A stretch of DNA of 64,000 bases from Mesorhizobium sp. WSM3860 (GCF_002294995.1 NZ_NSGF01000011.1:1-64000), one strand, 5' to 3'; numbered from the stretch's first letter, positions 16,519 to 25,249 are shown. The notes: generated from the sequence alone by a model not told the origin. Made by a program: numbers and translations.

Positions 16519-17628
16519 TCATGCTGCACTTTCGACATCGAGATCGAGCACCGGACGTGTCTGTCTTGCCCGCGCCAGCGTCGACGTGAACTCTCGTGCC
16601 CGAGCAACTCCGGTGTGTCTTTCCAGGACCAGCGAATGGGCCTGCCTGGCCATACCGAGCCTGGCGCGATCCGGATGTCCCAGAAGAATTCCCGTCACAT
16701 CATCTGCGCTGCCGGCCGTCTGTATCGCCGTAGCCGGAAAGAAACTGTCGAGGCCAGGCCAGCGATCGCTGATGATCGGCGTCCCGCACGCCGCAGCTTC
16801 GAAAAGCCGGACGCTGGGCGACCATCCGGCTTCGACCATCGAAGTGCGTGTCACGTTCAGCGTGTAGCGCTGCCGGCCATAGAACCCGGCATGCTCGGCC
16901 GGCGGCAGGTGCTCGATCCGCTCGACATTGTCGGGCCAGTCGATATCGTGCGGGTATTGCGAGCCCGCGACCACGAAGCGTCGATCCGGCAGTCGACGCG
17001 CAGGCTCGAGCAGAAGCGTTTCCAGGCTCTGCTGCCGATCCGGACTGTAGGTGCCGAGATAGCCTAGATCCCATTTGATCACGTTTCGGTTTCGATGGTG
17101 CCGCTCGGGGTCGACGGAGCAATAGAGCGGTTCGGCCCGACGCGCGCCGAATTCGAGCTCCAGGCGTTGGAGGGTCGGTCCGCCCGTGAAGGAGAAATAG
17201 AGGTTGAAGTAGGGGATCTGCCGGCGGGCGAGATAGTCGCAGTCATCTTTGGCAACCCTGGCCAGCGTCACCGGCGTGTCGATGTCATAAAAGCAGAATA
17301 GCCCGGTGCACAGGGACGCGAGGTCGTCGATGACCGCCCTGCCTTCAGGCACGAACGAGCCGATGACCACGACATCCGCCTGCTGAAGGTCTCGTTCATG
17401 GTTGCGACGGAGCTCGTGGACGGTGTCGTAATAGCGCAAGTCGCAAAAATCGGGGTCGCGCAGGTCGCGGTGGTGCGCATACCAGGGCACGTCGCGTTCG
17501 AGGAAGGTGACGCGATGGCCGAGCTCGTCAAGGCCTCGCAGCAGCCCCCGAAAAGTCGTCGCATGGCCATTGCCCCAGGAAGAGGACAAAGAAAGACCCA
17601 GGAACACGATGTCGAGTGCCTTCGTCAT
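16519..17628 (-). CDS. CgeB-like glycosyltransferase (copy 3)
   Basis: 369 aa, GT-B fold. Begins MTKALDIVFLGLSLSSSWGN with GHATTFRGLL following; shares with copy 4 the blocks SVDPERHH, YLGTYSPDRQQ, NVTRTSMVEAGWSPS and RLFEAAACGTPIISDRWPG. ATGA overlaps couple it to both neighbours. Copies 3 and 4 are clearly paralogous to one another although they lie in different operons, so the two operons probably belong to one pathway. Confidence 0.82.
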   Translation of the reverse strand: MTKALDIVFLGLSLSSSWGNGHATTFRGLLRGLDELGHRVTFLERDVPWYAHHRDLRDPDFCDLRYYDTVHELRRNHERDLQQADVVVIGSFVPEGRAVIDDLASLCTGLFCFYDIDTPVTLARVAKDDCDYLARRQIPYFNLYFSFTGGPTLQRLELEFGARRAEPLYCSVDPERHHRNRNVIKWDLGYLGTYSPDRQQSLETLLLEPARRLPDRRFVVAGSQYPHDIDWPDNVERIEHLPPAEHAGFYGRQRYTLNVTRTSMVEAGWSPSVRLFEAAACGTPIISDRWPGLDSFFPATAIQTAGSADDVTGILLGHPDRARLGMARQAHSLVLERHTGVARAREFTSTLARARQTRPVLDLDVESAA

Positions 17629-18719
17629 TCTGCGGCCTCCACGGTCTGGCGCTCGAAATTCGCCTTGAAGATTGCGTCAACCCGTTCAGCCCTCAGTGTG
17701 TATGTGTGCTCGGCCAGAACACGCCGAAGCGCTGCCGCCCCGATCGCCTTTGCGCGCCCTGGTGTGAGCATGCACATGATCTCGACAACATCGGCGCCGT
17801 CCCGTGCGACCAGGATTTCCTCGCCGGGCGTAAGGAAAAGCTCGACACCGGCCCAGGCGTCGGTGATGAGGCATGCACCGGCGCCGGCTGCCTCGAAGAC
17901 CCGCGTTGCCGGCGAAAAGCCGTTGCTGGCCATGCTGTCGCGGCTGATGTTCAGCACCGCCTTCGGCGTGACATTGAAGGCGTTGTGGTCTCGAGTGCCG
18001 ACATGGCCGAGCCAGGAGACATTGGCCGGCATCGGCTTGTCGCCCCAGCCCGAGCCGCCGAGCAGGAACTTCTTGTCCTCCAGCGCACCCGCGGGCTCGA
18101 GGAAGAAGCCCTCCACGCGCGCCTCGCGATCCGGCAGGCGATTGCCGAGAAAGGCGAGATCGCAGGCGAAGCGGGGATCTCGGGCGACGGGGAAATGCGT
18201 CTCAGGATCGAGCGCGTTGTAGATCGGCACACATTCGGCGGCGCCAAGCGCCCTATAGTCCCATACGACGGGATCTCCGCCGCCATAGGTCAGCACGAGG
18301 GCGATCCTTTTGAGCTCCTCGTGGAGAGGATGGCCGGCATCGTTCCGCAATTGGCTGAGCGTCGCCGGGGCGTCGACGTCCCAGAATACCGTCAGCGCGT
18401 CATTGCGGGCGTGGTCGAGCACGGCGCGCAACAGCGCTTCGTCTTCAAAGCCGACACCGCTTGCCTTGACGACGATGTCGGCCTGCGCGGCGCAGGAAGC
18501 GACCTGCATCAGCGCATCCGGCGTCGCCTCGTAAACGACGACGTTGCACCAGTCAGGAGCCTCGATGTCGCGGTGCTTCTGGCGGTCAAAGGCGTCCGGC
18601 TCGTAGAAGACGATGTCGTAACCGCGCCGGGAAAGTGCCTTCAACAGGCCGCGATAATAGGTGGCGGCGCCGTTCCAATAGGACGACAGCAGGCTGGATC
18701 CGTAAAAGGCGATCTTCAT
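17625..18719 (-). CDS. CgeB-like glycosyltransferase (copy 2)
   Basis: 364 aa. Start MKIAFYGSSLLSSYWNGAAT at 18719, set by ATGA overlap with the preceding gene; longer upstream extensions fall inside that gene. Conserved blocks: YNALDPETHFPV, FLGNRLPDREARVEGFF, NISRDSMASNGFSPATRVFE and AGACLITDAWAGVELF. It is more distant from copies 3 and 4. CgeB-type enzymes are poorly characterised; the donor sugar is unknown. Confidence 0.8.
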   Translation of the reverse strand: MKIAFYGSSLLSSYWNGAATYYRGLLKALSRRGYDIVFYEPDAFDRQKHRDIEAPDWCNVVVYEATPDALMQVASCAAQADIVVKASGVGFEDEALLRAVLDHARNDALTVFWDVDAPATLSQLRNDAGHPLHEELKRIALVLTYGGGDPVVWDYRALGAAECVPIYNALDPETHFPVARDPRFACDLAFLGNRLPDREARVEGFFLEPAGALEDKKFLLGGSGWGDKPMPANVSWLGHVGTRDHNAFNVTPKAVLNISRDSMASNGFSPATRVFEAAGAGACLITDAWAGVELFLTPGEEILVARDGADVVEIMCMLTPGRAKAIGAAALRRVLAEHTYTLRAERVDAIFKANFERQTVEAAE

Positions 18720-19846
18720 GCGGCGGCCTCCCTTGCTGGCAACCCGTCGACCGCATGGCGATTGCCGCATGCGGCGAGTATGTCGAACAATTCGTCGGCG
18801 CGGCGCCGGCATGTGTGCCGCGCCAGAATGGTTTCCAGCCCGGCTGCCGCCAGAGCCTTCGCAAGCCCGGCGTCGTGCAACACGTCGCGCAGGTGCTGGC
18901 GCATCTCTGCCCCGTCGCGGGCAAAGAGAAAGTCCTTGCCGGGGCGGAACAGCTCTTCGACGTCCGACCATGGCGCCGAGACGAGGGGAATGCCGCAGGC
19001 CAATGCCTCGAACATGCGGATCGTAGGAATGCCTGGCAGATGTTCCCGGTAGGGCCGGCGCGGGATGTGCACCGTGACACGATGCTGCGAGAACGCTTTC
19101 GGGACGTCGGCATTGGCGATCCAACCCTCGTGGCGCAAGCCGGCGTCGGCGAGCGCGACCCGTGCCTGCGCTGGGTAGCGCACCCCATGAACGGTTCCCG
19201 ACAAGCCAAGCTCGCGTGCCGGCTCGACGAGGAACTCCTGGATTTCGGCGCTGCGTTCGTCGTCGCCCCAGTTGCCGACCCAGACCAGATCCGATACGGC
19301 GTCGACATCGGGAGAGGGTTTGAACAACCGTTCGTCCGCTGCTTCATGCCAGGTGAAAGCCCGTCTGCCCCAGCCGGCGCGAAGGTAGCTCTCGCGCAAC
19401 GCTTCGCCGAAGACCAGGACGCCGTCGTAGTGCTCAAGGTTCAGTGCCGAGATCGATTGCGTCGCCGACACAGCGCGGTGATGCGTGTCGTGGAACAGCA
19501 GCGTGAAATTGCCACCGTTGAGCTTGGCCCGCCCGATCCGTGCAACAAGGTCTGGATCGGTCCATTCATGGACGATCACCACATCCGCATTCGCAATCCA
19601 GGCCTCGTGATCAAAGGACGCATCGTAGGTCACCGGCATCAGCTCGGGAAAATCCTTCCGGAAGCGCTCGACGGCGAAGGAGCCCTGCTCGGCCAGCAGG
19701 TTCGAACGGCTCCAACCGTCCGCGGGCTCGAGCGCGAGGGCGTGGTGTCCGTTGGCAATAAGCTCGCGCATGATGCCGCGCTGGAAATGCGCATTGCCAT
19801 GGTTCCAATCGGAAACGACGGAATGCGTGTAGAAGACGAAATGCAT
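18716..19846 (-). CDS. CgeB-like glycosyltransferase (copy 1)
   Basis: 376 aa, beginning MHFVFYTHSVVSDWNHGNAH at 19846, 2 bp after the preceding stop. Contains FHDTHHRAVS, LVWVGNWGDDERSAEIQEFL, VHIPRRPYREHLPGIP and TIRMFEALACGIPLVSAPW, the last being the group-1 glycosyltransferase nucleotide-sugar loop. Same general fold as the three following CgeB-like genes. No signal peptide. Confidence 0.8.
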   Translation of the reverse strand: MHFVFYTHSVVSDWNHGNAHFQRGIMRELIANGHHALALEPADGWSRSNLLAEQGSFAVERFRKDFPELMPVTYDASFDHEAWIANADVVIVHEWTDPDLVARIGRAKLNGGNFTLLFHDTHHRAVSATQSISALNLEHYDGVLVFGEALRESYLRAGWGRRAFTWHEAADERLFKPSPDVDAVSDLVWVGNWGDDERSAEIQEFLVEPARELGLSGTVHGVRYPAQARVALADAGLRHEGWIANADVPKAFSQHRVTVHIPRRPYREHLPGIPTIRMFEALACGIPLVSAPWSDVEELFRPGKDFLFARDGAEMRQHLRDVLHDAGLAKALAAAGLETILARHTCRRRADELFDILAACGNRHAVDGLPAREAAA

Positions 19847-19848
19847 GA

Positions 19849-20949
19849 TCAGCGCCCCGCGACGGCCATCGCCGCCTGATCGTAGATTTTGCGCATCGCC
19901 TCCGCCTGCGCCCGCAGCGAAAATCTGTGTGCACGCCGAGCGGCGCGCCGGCCGAGCTGGCGCCGCAAGTTTTCGTCGCGGGAGAGGTGGGCGATGCATC
20001 CGGCAAGCGCATGCGGATCGCGAGTATCGAAGAACATAGCCGCGCCGTCCCAGAGCTCGCGATAGGTCGCAATGTCGGCGAGGACCAACGGCGCGCCAGA
20101 GAGCGCGGCTTCCAGAGCGGCAAGTCCGAAGGGCTCGTAGATCGATGGTGAAACGAAAATGCCGGCCTGCACCATCCGCTGACGCACGTGGGCATGGCCG
20201 ATCGAGCCGAGCGCGACGCAATGATCGAGACGCGTCGTCTGCCCGTCCGGCCCGTCGAGCGGACCGGCGGCATGGACCGGCCATTCGGTGATCGCAGCCG
20301 CGGCATCCAGCACCGCCGCATTCTTTCCTTCATCCCACCAGCGGGCGGCGGCCAAGACGAAAAGCTCGCGCCGCGAGGCGACCGGGCCGGGAAGAGCACT
20401 GTTGTGGACGACACTCAGCCGCGCGACCGGCCCATAGCAGGCCTCAAGCATGTCGGCGTGGCTTCGGCTGGGTGCCACCACAATATCGGCGCGATCGAAA
20501 CCGGCCCTGTTGCGGTCTTTCTGCCAAGCCCAGCCGCCGGTCGGGACCTGACCGCGCACGGCATGCAGCCACGTCACGACGCAGGAATGCGAGACCGCGA
20601 GGATGGGGCAGGGCAGATCGACCTCGGCCGCCTGGGCCGGAGCGTTAAGATGAACCAGATCCGCGGCGTAGGCCGTTGCAAGCTCCCGAAGCTCGCCGGG
20701 CAGGCCGTCGAGATCGCTCTCGTTGCGCGTCATCCAGTCCGGAGGGGTCTCGAGCCATGCGAGCGTCGCGAAGGATTGCGCCTCTTCTGCTTGCTCCCGA
20801 GAAGGCCGAGGCCCTAGCCCGGCCAGGACGACGCTGTCCCCTCGGGCGGTGAGCTCGCGCGCCAGGTCGAGCGAATAGCGCCAGACGCCGCCGACGGAGT
20901 CGGTGGTCATCAGGATGCGCCGCGGGCGATGGATCAATGATTGCAGCAT
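19849..20949 (-). CDS. GT4-family glycosyltransferase
   Basis: 366 aa. The N-terminal loop is MTTDSVGGVWRYSLDLAREL, as in GT4 enzymes binding acceptors near a Gly-Gly-V-W turn; the C-terminal domain shows SPSIYEPFGLAALEAALSGA with the EX7E motif of retaining glycosyltransferases. It overlaps the upstream radical SAM gene by 16 bp, showing tight coupling. Confidence 0.88.
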   Translation of the reverse strand: MLQSLIHRPRRILMTTDSVGGVWRYSLDLARELTARGDSVVLAGLGPRPSREQAEEAQSFATLAWLETPPDWMTRNESDLDGLPGELRELATAYAADLVHLNAPAQAAEVDLPCPILAVSHSCVVTWLHAVRGQVPTGGWAWQKDRNRAGFDRADIVVAPSRSHADMLEACYGPVARLSVVHNSALPGPVASRRELFVLAAARWWDEGKNAAVLDAAAAITEWPVHAAGPLDGPDGQTTRLDHCVALGSIGHAHVRQRMVQAGIFVSPSIYEPFGLAALEAALSGAPLVLADIATYRELWDGAAMFFDTRDPHALAGCIAHLSRDENLRRQLGRRAARRAHRFSLRAQAEAMRKIYDQAAMAVAGR

Positions 20950-22226
20950 GAGGACTCCAACTCGGCCAGCGCGCGCGGGCGCTGGTCCTGGATGTCGCTG
21001 AACGTCCGAAACGAAGCCAGATAGTGGTCATGCGCGCGCTCCCAGGCGAGATCGTCGGGCTCGCCCCACAGCTCGCGGTAGCTTGGCGAGCTCGGATAGG
21101 GATAGAGCGGCACCGGCTCGTTGGCCCAGACGCCGTTGTCGATGAGGTGCTTGCGCCAATACTCCACCAGCGCCGGATCGTCCTCGACCACGCCGATCAG
21201 GTTGGCCTGGACGAAAGGAACATGGCGGCGGGCATCGACCAGCAGCGCGGCCAGTTCCTCCGTGCCCAGCCGACAGCGCTTGGCCAGCATCGCGCGGCCT
21301 TCGACGGTCAGGCTTTCCAGGCCAGCTTCGATCGAGACGCAGCCGGCCTCGCCCAACAATTCCAGCAGCTCCGGTTTCCAGAGGTCGATGCGTGTCTGAA
21401 CGCCGAATTGGATATCGCGGTCGACAAGGGCCTCGAGCAGCGCCTTCTGGGGCAGGAAAATCTCGTCGATGAAGTAGATGTAGCCGACGCCCTGGCCCAT
21501 CAGACCGTCGATCTCGGCGACGACCGCGTCGTGGTTCCTGCGGCGGTAGGCGTCGCGAAAATCGATCTTGGCACAGAAGCTGCAATTATAGGGGCAGCCC
21601 CGCGAAGCCTCCACCTCTGCACCGGCGCCCTTCTGGTCCGCGTCGAACCGATGATGGTGGTGCGAATGGGCGGCAATCCAGTCGGACGGCCAATGAAGTG
21701 CCGGGTGGTCGACGAAGCGGCTGACGCTCACGCCACCGTTGCAGGCCAGCACGCCGCTCTCGAGCCGTGCCGTGTGAGGGACGGCGCTCCAGTCGCTGCG
21801 CCCCGCAAGCTCCGCCACCACCTCCTCGCATTCGCCGCGCACGACGATGTCGACGCCAAGCTTGCGCAAGGTGGGGGCGGGCGTCGCCGAGCCATGCGGT
21901 CCGACGGCGGCGGTGCGCCCGCCGCGCCCGTCGAGATGCTTCAGGAATTCTGCCGGCACGCGCAGCTCCGGCGGTGCGCAGCGCCAGAACAGATAGGTCG
22001 GTGCGGTGGTCACGACGGTCATGTCCGGCCCGAACGCCGCCACGCGCTCGGCAAGTTCCGCGTTGTCGAGATCCTGCAACTGCCCGTCCAGCATCAGCAC
22101 GGTGTGGCCGTCGGCCTCCAGCAGGGCTTTGCAGTAGCCAAGCTCCAGGGGCAGATGCGGCTGGCGGCAGCCGAAATAGATGCTGTGCTCATATGTCCAA
22201 CGCGGATTGACCAGTGCGACTTTCAT
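20934..22226 (-). CDS. B12-binding-domain radical SAM enzyme
   Basis: 430 aa. Residues 1-150 form a Rossmann-like cobalamin-binding-type domain (MKVALVNPRWTYEHS, HTVLMLDGQLQDL). The radical SAM core has the cluster motif CPYNCSFC (CxxxCxxC) in EASRGCPYNCSFCAKIDF, then YIYFIDEIFLPQ and CVSIEAGLESLT. It ends in Cys-Cys-Asn-His. Such enzymes methylate unactivated carbons, rearrange rings or epimerise. In a sugar operon it may perform C-methylation or another radical modification of an NDP-sugar or glycan (inference). There is no DxHxxG cobalamin motif that I can see, so B12 use is not proven. Confidence 0.85.
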   Translation of the reverse strand: MKVALVNPRWTYEHSIYFGCRQPHLPLELGYCKALLEADGHTVLMLDGQLQDLDNAELAERVAAFGPDMTVVTTAPTYLFWRCAPPELRVPAEFLKHLDGRGGRTAAVGPHGSATPAPTLRKLGVDIVVRGECEEVVAELAGRSDWSAVPHTARLESGVLACNGGVSVSRFVDHPALHWPSDWIAAHSHHHHRFDADQKGAGAEVEASRGCPYNCSFCAKIDFRDAYRRRNHDAVVAEIDGLMGQGVGYIYFIDEIFLPQKALLEALVDRDIQFGVQTRIDLWKPELLELLGEAGCVSIEAGLESLTVEGRAMLAKRCRLGTEELAALLVDARRHVPFVQANLIGVVEDDPALVEYWRKHLIDNGVWANEPVPLYPYPSSPSYRELWGEPDDLAWERAHDHYLASFRTFSDIQDQRPRALAELESSCCNH

Positions 22227-23296
22227 GCGACGTACCTCGCCACTTCAGCGTGGGGCTGGAGACGGTGCCGCAACAGCCAGCCGGCAAGGTCGCTGATGCC
22301 TTCGCGCCATGGGACATGCGCCCGCCAGCCAAGCGCGGCCTCTATCTTGCGGGTATCGGCGACGAAGAAGGGCTGGTCGCCGGTGCGTTCGACATCCTGC
22401 CGGAGCACGATGTCGCGGCCCGTCATGGCGGCGATCTCCGACAGGAGCGAGCGCAGGCTGACGGCATTCCGCGGCCCGCCGCCAAGATTGAACGCCTGTC
22501 CCTTGAGGTCTTCGATCCTGGCCAGCACGCCGCGATAGGCGGCAACCGCGTCGGACACATGCAGGATGTCGCGCACCTGCTTGCCGTCACCATAGATGGT
22601 GATGGGCCGGCCGCTGAGCGCGCTGAGGAGGAAATGCGCGACCCAGCCCTGGTCCTCGGTGCCGAACTGGCGCGGTCCATAAATGCAGCTCATGCGCAGC
22701 ACCGCCGTTGGCAGGCCATAGGACTTGGCATAATCAAGGACATACTGGTCCGCAGCGCCCTTGGAACAGCCATAGGGCGTGCAGAAATGGAGCCCGATCG
22801 TCTCGTCCACGCCATTGGCGCGGACGGCTTCGTCGCAAGGCTCGTAACGGTCGTCCGTTTCCCGCATCGCGAGCTGGGGCAAGCTGCCGTAGACCTTGTT
22901 GGTGCTGGCGAAGATTACCGGGGCGCTCACCTGCCGGGCCGCCTCAAGCACGTTGAAGGTGCCTTTGAGATTGATGTCGAGGTCCTCCGCGGGTTCGATC
23001 AGGCTCGTGGTCACGGCGGTCTGGGCAGCCAGATGGAAGATCGCTCTTGCTGGCGTCAGTGCCGAGGCCAGCCTGGCTTGGTCGCGCACGTCCACGGTTT
23101 CAACTCTGAGATGGCTGCCGTGCTTTTGCGCCAGCCATTCGAGATTCTGCTCGACGCCGGCTCGGCTGAGATTGTCGATGACCAGTACCGGTTCGCCATC
23201 CGACAATAGGCTGTCGGCGAGGTTTGAGCCTATGAAGCCGCTGCCGCCGATGACGGCCACCGGCGCTTTGCCAAGGCCGCGATGCCGCTCACTCAT
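22223..23296 (-). CDS. NAD-dependent nucleotide-sugar epimerase (SDR)
   Basis: 357 aa. VAVIGGSGFIGSNLADSLL is the NAD loop, FASTNKVYGSLPQ the active-site Ser region and TPYGCSKGAADQYV carries the catalytic Tyr-Lys. The sequence FASTNKVYG with QGWVAHFLLSAL resembles CDP-paratose 2-epimerase-like proteins. ATGA overlaps couple it to both neighbours. Substrate not assignable. Confidence 0.86.
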   Translation of the reverse strand: MSERHRGLGKAPVAVIGGSGFIGSNLADSLLSDGEPVLVIDNLSRAGVEQNLEWLAQKHGSHLRVETVDVRDQARLASALTPARAIFHLAAQTAVTTSLIEPAEDLDINLKGTFNVLEAARQVSAPVIFASTNKVYGSLPQLAMRETDDRYEPCDEAVRANGVDETIGLHFCTPYGCSKGAADQYVLDYAKSYGLPTAVLRMSCIYGPRQFGTEDQGWVAHFLLSALSGRPITIYGDGKQVRDILHVSDAVAAYRGVLARIEDLKGQAFNLGGGPRNAVSLRSLLSEIAAMTGRDIVLRQDVERTGDQPFFVADTRKIEAALGWRAHVPWREGISDLAGWLLRHRLQPHAEVARYVA

Positions 23297-24399
23297 GACA
23301 CCAGCCCCCGCTCTTCAAGCTCGCGCTTCATGTCGGCGCCGCGGTCGATGACGACGGTGTTGCGAACCCAGGCCGCGAATTCACCGAGGGAGTTTTCAAG
23401 CCGATGGCTCGGCTCGAAGCCAAGCAGCTCGCGCGCCTTGGCAATGTCGGCAAAGCAGTTTCGGATATCGCCGGAGCGCGCCTTGCCGAGGATTTCGGGC
23501 GGCCGCTTCGGAACGCCCATCGCTTCTGCAAGCAATCGAGCCACCTCGCTGATAGTGTAGGATCGTCCGCTGCCGATATTGATCGCGTGGCCGGCAGCCT
23601 GGCGTTGCTCCAGCGCCAGCCGGAAAGCCCGGGCGACGTCGCGCACATGGACGAAGTCGCGCTTTTGCTCGCCGTCCTCGAAGATCATCGGCCGCTTGCC
23701 GTTGGCGAGCCGCGAGGCGAAGTTGGCAAGCACGCCGGTGTAGGGATTTGCGAGCGCCTGACCGGCGCCGAAGACGTTGAACAGGCGCAACGCCACCGCA
23801 TCCAAATCATATGCCTGACCGAAGATCAGCACCGCGCGCTCCTGTGCATATTTGGTCAGCGCGTAGATCGAGGCGAGGTCAGGACGTTTCTCCTCGTCAG
23901 TCGGAATCGGCGACAGCGTTTCGCCGGCAGCCGACAGCGGGTCCCATTGGCCGTTCCTGATGTCGCTTGGCTTGCGACGGGCATCGTCGATACGCCGCCC
24001 GTCCGCTGTCTTGTAGAGGCCTTCGCCGTAGATGCTCATCGACGATGCGACGACAATCCGTTCGACTGGTTTCTTGATCAACGCCTCGAGCAGGGTCGCG
24101 GTGCCGAGATCGTTGGTGCCGACATAGCGGGCGATCTCGTACATGGATTGGCCGACGCCGACCTCGGCAGCGAGATGGATGACGGTGTCGACATCCGCTA
24201 CTGCATGGTTGACCGCGTCTCGATCACGCACATCTCCCCGGATCAGCTCGGCGCCAGCTGGAATGCTGACGGTTTCATTGCCGTGCACTTGGTCCAGGAG
24301 TGCGTCCAGAACACGGACTTCGTAGCCATGCTCGATGAGTTCCTGGGCGACATGCCGGCCAATGAAACCGCAGCCTCCCGTAACCAGGACACGTTTCAC
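23293..24399 (-). CDS. NAD-dependent nucleotide-sugar epimerase (SDR), first gene of operon
   Basis: 368 aa. RVLVTGGCGFIGRHVAQEL (NAD loop), VVASSMSIYGEGLY, and SIYALTKYAQERAV with Tyr-Lys. The insertion containing cysteine-poor TADGRRIDDARRKPSD before the active site resembles dTDP-L-rhamnose 4-epimerase-like SDRs. The ATG at 24399 follows AAGGAG, and an EcfG-type promoter is at 24451-24475. It leads eight genes ending at 15203. Confidence 0.87.
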   Translation of the reverse strand: MKRVLVTGGCGFIGRHVAQELIEHGYEVRVLDALLDQVHGNETVSIPAGAELIRGDVRDRDAVNHAVADVDTVIHLAAEVGVGQSMYEIARYVGTNDLGTATLLEALIKKPVERIVVASSMSIYGEGLYKTADGRRIDDARRKPSDIRNGQWDPLSAAGETLSPIPTDEEKRPDLASIYALTKYAQERAVLIFGQAYDLDAVALRLFNVFGAGQALANPYTGVLANFASRLANGKRPMIFEDGEQKRDFVHVRDVARAFRLALEQRQAAGHAINIGSGRSYTISEVARLLAEAMGVPKRPPEILGKARSGDIRNCFADIAKARELLGFEPSHRLENSLGEFAAWVRNTVVIDRGADMKRELEERGLVS

Positions 24400-24450
24400 G
24401 AGAACTCCTTGCCGATTTAGCGTTGGGGCCGAATTAGCGTTGGGCTCCCG

Positions 24451-24475
24451 AACTGCGGGACAAAAGGTTTGTTCC
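24451..24475 (-). promoter_or_regulatory. EcfG-type promoter, first glycan operon
   Basis: Minus strand: GGAAC at 24475-24471, 17-bp spacer, GTT at 24453-24451; 52 bp before the ATG of the first epimerase. Divergent from the element at 24533. Confidence 0.7.
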
Positions 24476-24532
24476 CTGCTTCATCAAAGTTCCCTCTGTG
24501 GCGCACCTGTCGGCGGGTCGCCCGCATGCCTG

Positions 24533-24557
24533 GGAACATTGCCCTTTGCGCGCCGTT
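24533..24557 (+). promoter_or_regulatory. EcfG-type promoter, 24596 gene
   Basis: GGAAC at 24533-24537, 16-bp spacer, CGTT at 24554-24557: the full consensus. It lies 39 bp before the ATG at 24596. Confidence 0.78.
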
Positions 24558-24595
24558 AGGGCCGCTCACCGACGTGCGGCAAGAAAGGCAAAGCC

Positions 24596-24868
24596 ATGTC
24601 TGAAGCGAAGACGACCACCAATCACGACGAAATCCGCAAATGGGTTGAGGAAAGGGACGGCCATCCCGCCCTGGTTCGCACCAAAGGCAAGGGCGGCATC
24701 CTGCGCATCGACTTCGGCGAGCCGGAGGAAGCGCTCGAACCGATCGAGTGGGATGAGTTCTTCCGGATCTTCGACGAGAATGATCTCGCCTTCCTGCATC
24801 AGGATAAGGCCGGGAGCGGAGGAAAGAGCCGCTTCAACAAATTCGTCGAGCGGAGCGGGAATGGTTGA
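24596..24868 (+). CDS. Conserved small protein, paralogue of 36207-36470
   Basis: 90 aa, acidic, no membrane segment. Blocks TTNHDEIRKWVEERDGHPA, LRIDFGEPEEALEPIEWDEF and SRFNKFVER are nearly shared with the protein at 36207-36470. The family is frequent in rhizobia and has no established function that I know. AAAGG ribosome-binding site and full-consensus EcfG promoter precede it. Its 3' end overlaps that of the convergent minus-strand frame by 35 bp. Confidence 0.82.
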   Translation: MSEAKTTTNHDEIRKWVEERDGHPALVRTKGKGGILRIDFGEPEEALEPIEWDEFFRIFDENDLAFLHQDKAGSGGKSRFNKFVERSGNG

Positions 24869-25187
24869 CGCAGGCGGCGGCAGGTAACCAGCAGCGAACG
24901 CACGCAGAAGCGGCCCGACCGGTGGCGTCGCCCCGGGTGCGCTCAATCCAATGGCTTGTCGGTCGGGCGAGGGGGGGGGGGCCAGCCTCGCGCTTGCGCC
25001 CGGCATTGCGATTGGCAACCTTACTGTCGAGCGGTGATCTCGACTGTTCCTCGGCGGCGCCGGCGGTTTTGGGAGTTGCCGGTTTCGCGCCGGAGTCGCT
25101 ATCCATCGCATCGCGGTTAGGATGCGGGAGGCCTCCAGCGTTCGGTGACCTGGTGGCCGGCTGGGATGTGTTTTTCAGTTGAGCCAT
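24834..25187 (-). CDS. Small hydrophilic protein, probably frameshifted at a homopolymer
   Basis: Begins MAQLKNTSQPATRSPNAGGL at 25187 behind a near-perfect AAGGAGGT site. Hydrophilic, Pro/Ser/Lys-rich, no known family. At 24971-24981 the plus strand has eleven consecutive G. Past this run the frame turns Trp/Cys/His-rich and overlaps the convergent gene. With one more (or two fewer) bases the frame would instead read PRPTDKPLD and stop near 24937. The authentic protein is therefore likely about 80-85 aa. Either a sequence-length error or real slippage. Confidence 0.55.
   Translation of the reverse strand: MAQLKNTSQPATRSPNAGGLPHPNRDAMDSDSGAKPATPKTAGAAEEQSRSPLDSKVANRNAGRKREAGPPPLARPTSHWIERTRGDATGRAASACVRCWLPAAACVNHSRSARRIC
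24971..24981. repeat. Homopolymer run of 11 G
   Basis: Eleven G on the plus strand within the coding part of the 25187 gene; see the note on the reading frame of that gene. Confidence 0.9.
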
Positions 25188-25210
25188 TTCGTACCTCCTT
25201 ACCTGATCGC

Positions 25211-25236
25211 AACGACGCGGCGCCCGGGCTAGTTCC
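25211..25236 (-). promoter_or_regulatory. Possible EcfG-type promoter, 25187 gene
   Basis: Minus strand GGAAC at 25236-25232 and CGTT at 25214-25211, spacer 17 to the CGTT, one base longer than the others. Located 24 bp before the ATG, so spacing to the gene is right but the element is off by one. Confidence 0.4.
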
Positions 25237-25249
25237 AGGCAAGACGCGG

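Noticed and set aside
21024..22538. A 504-codon plus-strand open frame
   Set aside because: It is antisense to the radical SAM and SDR genes, which carry clear motifs; GC-rich genes often leave open antisense frames.
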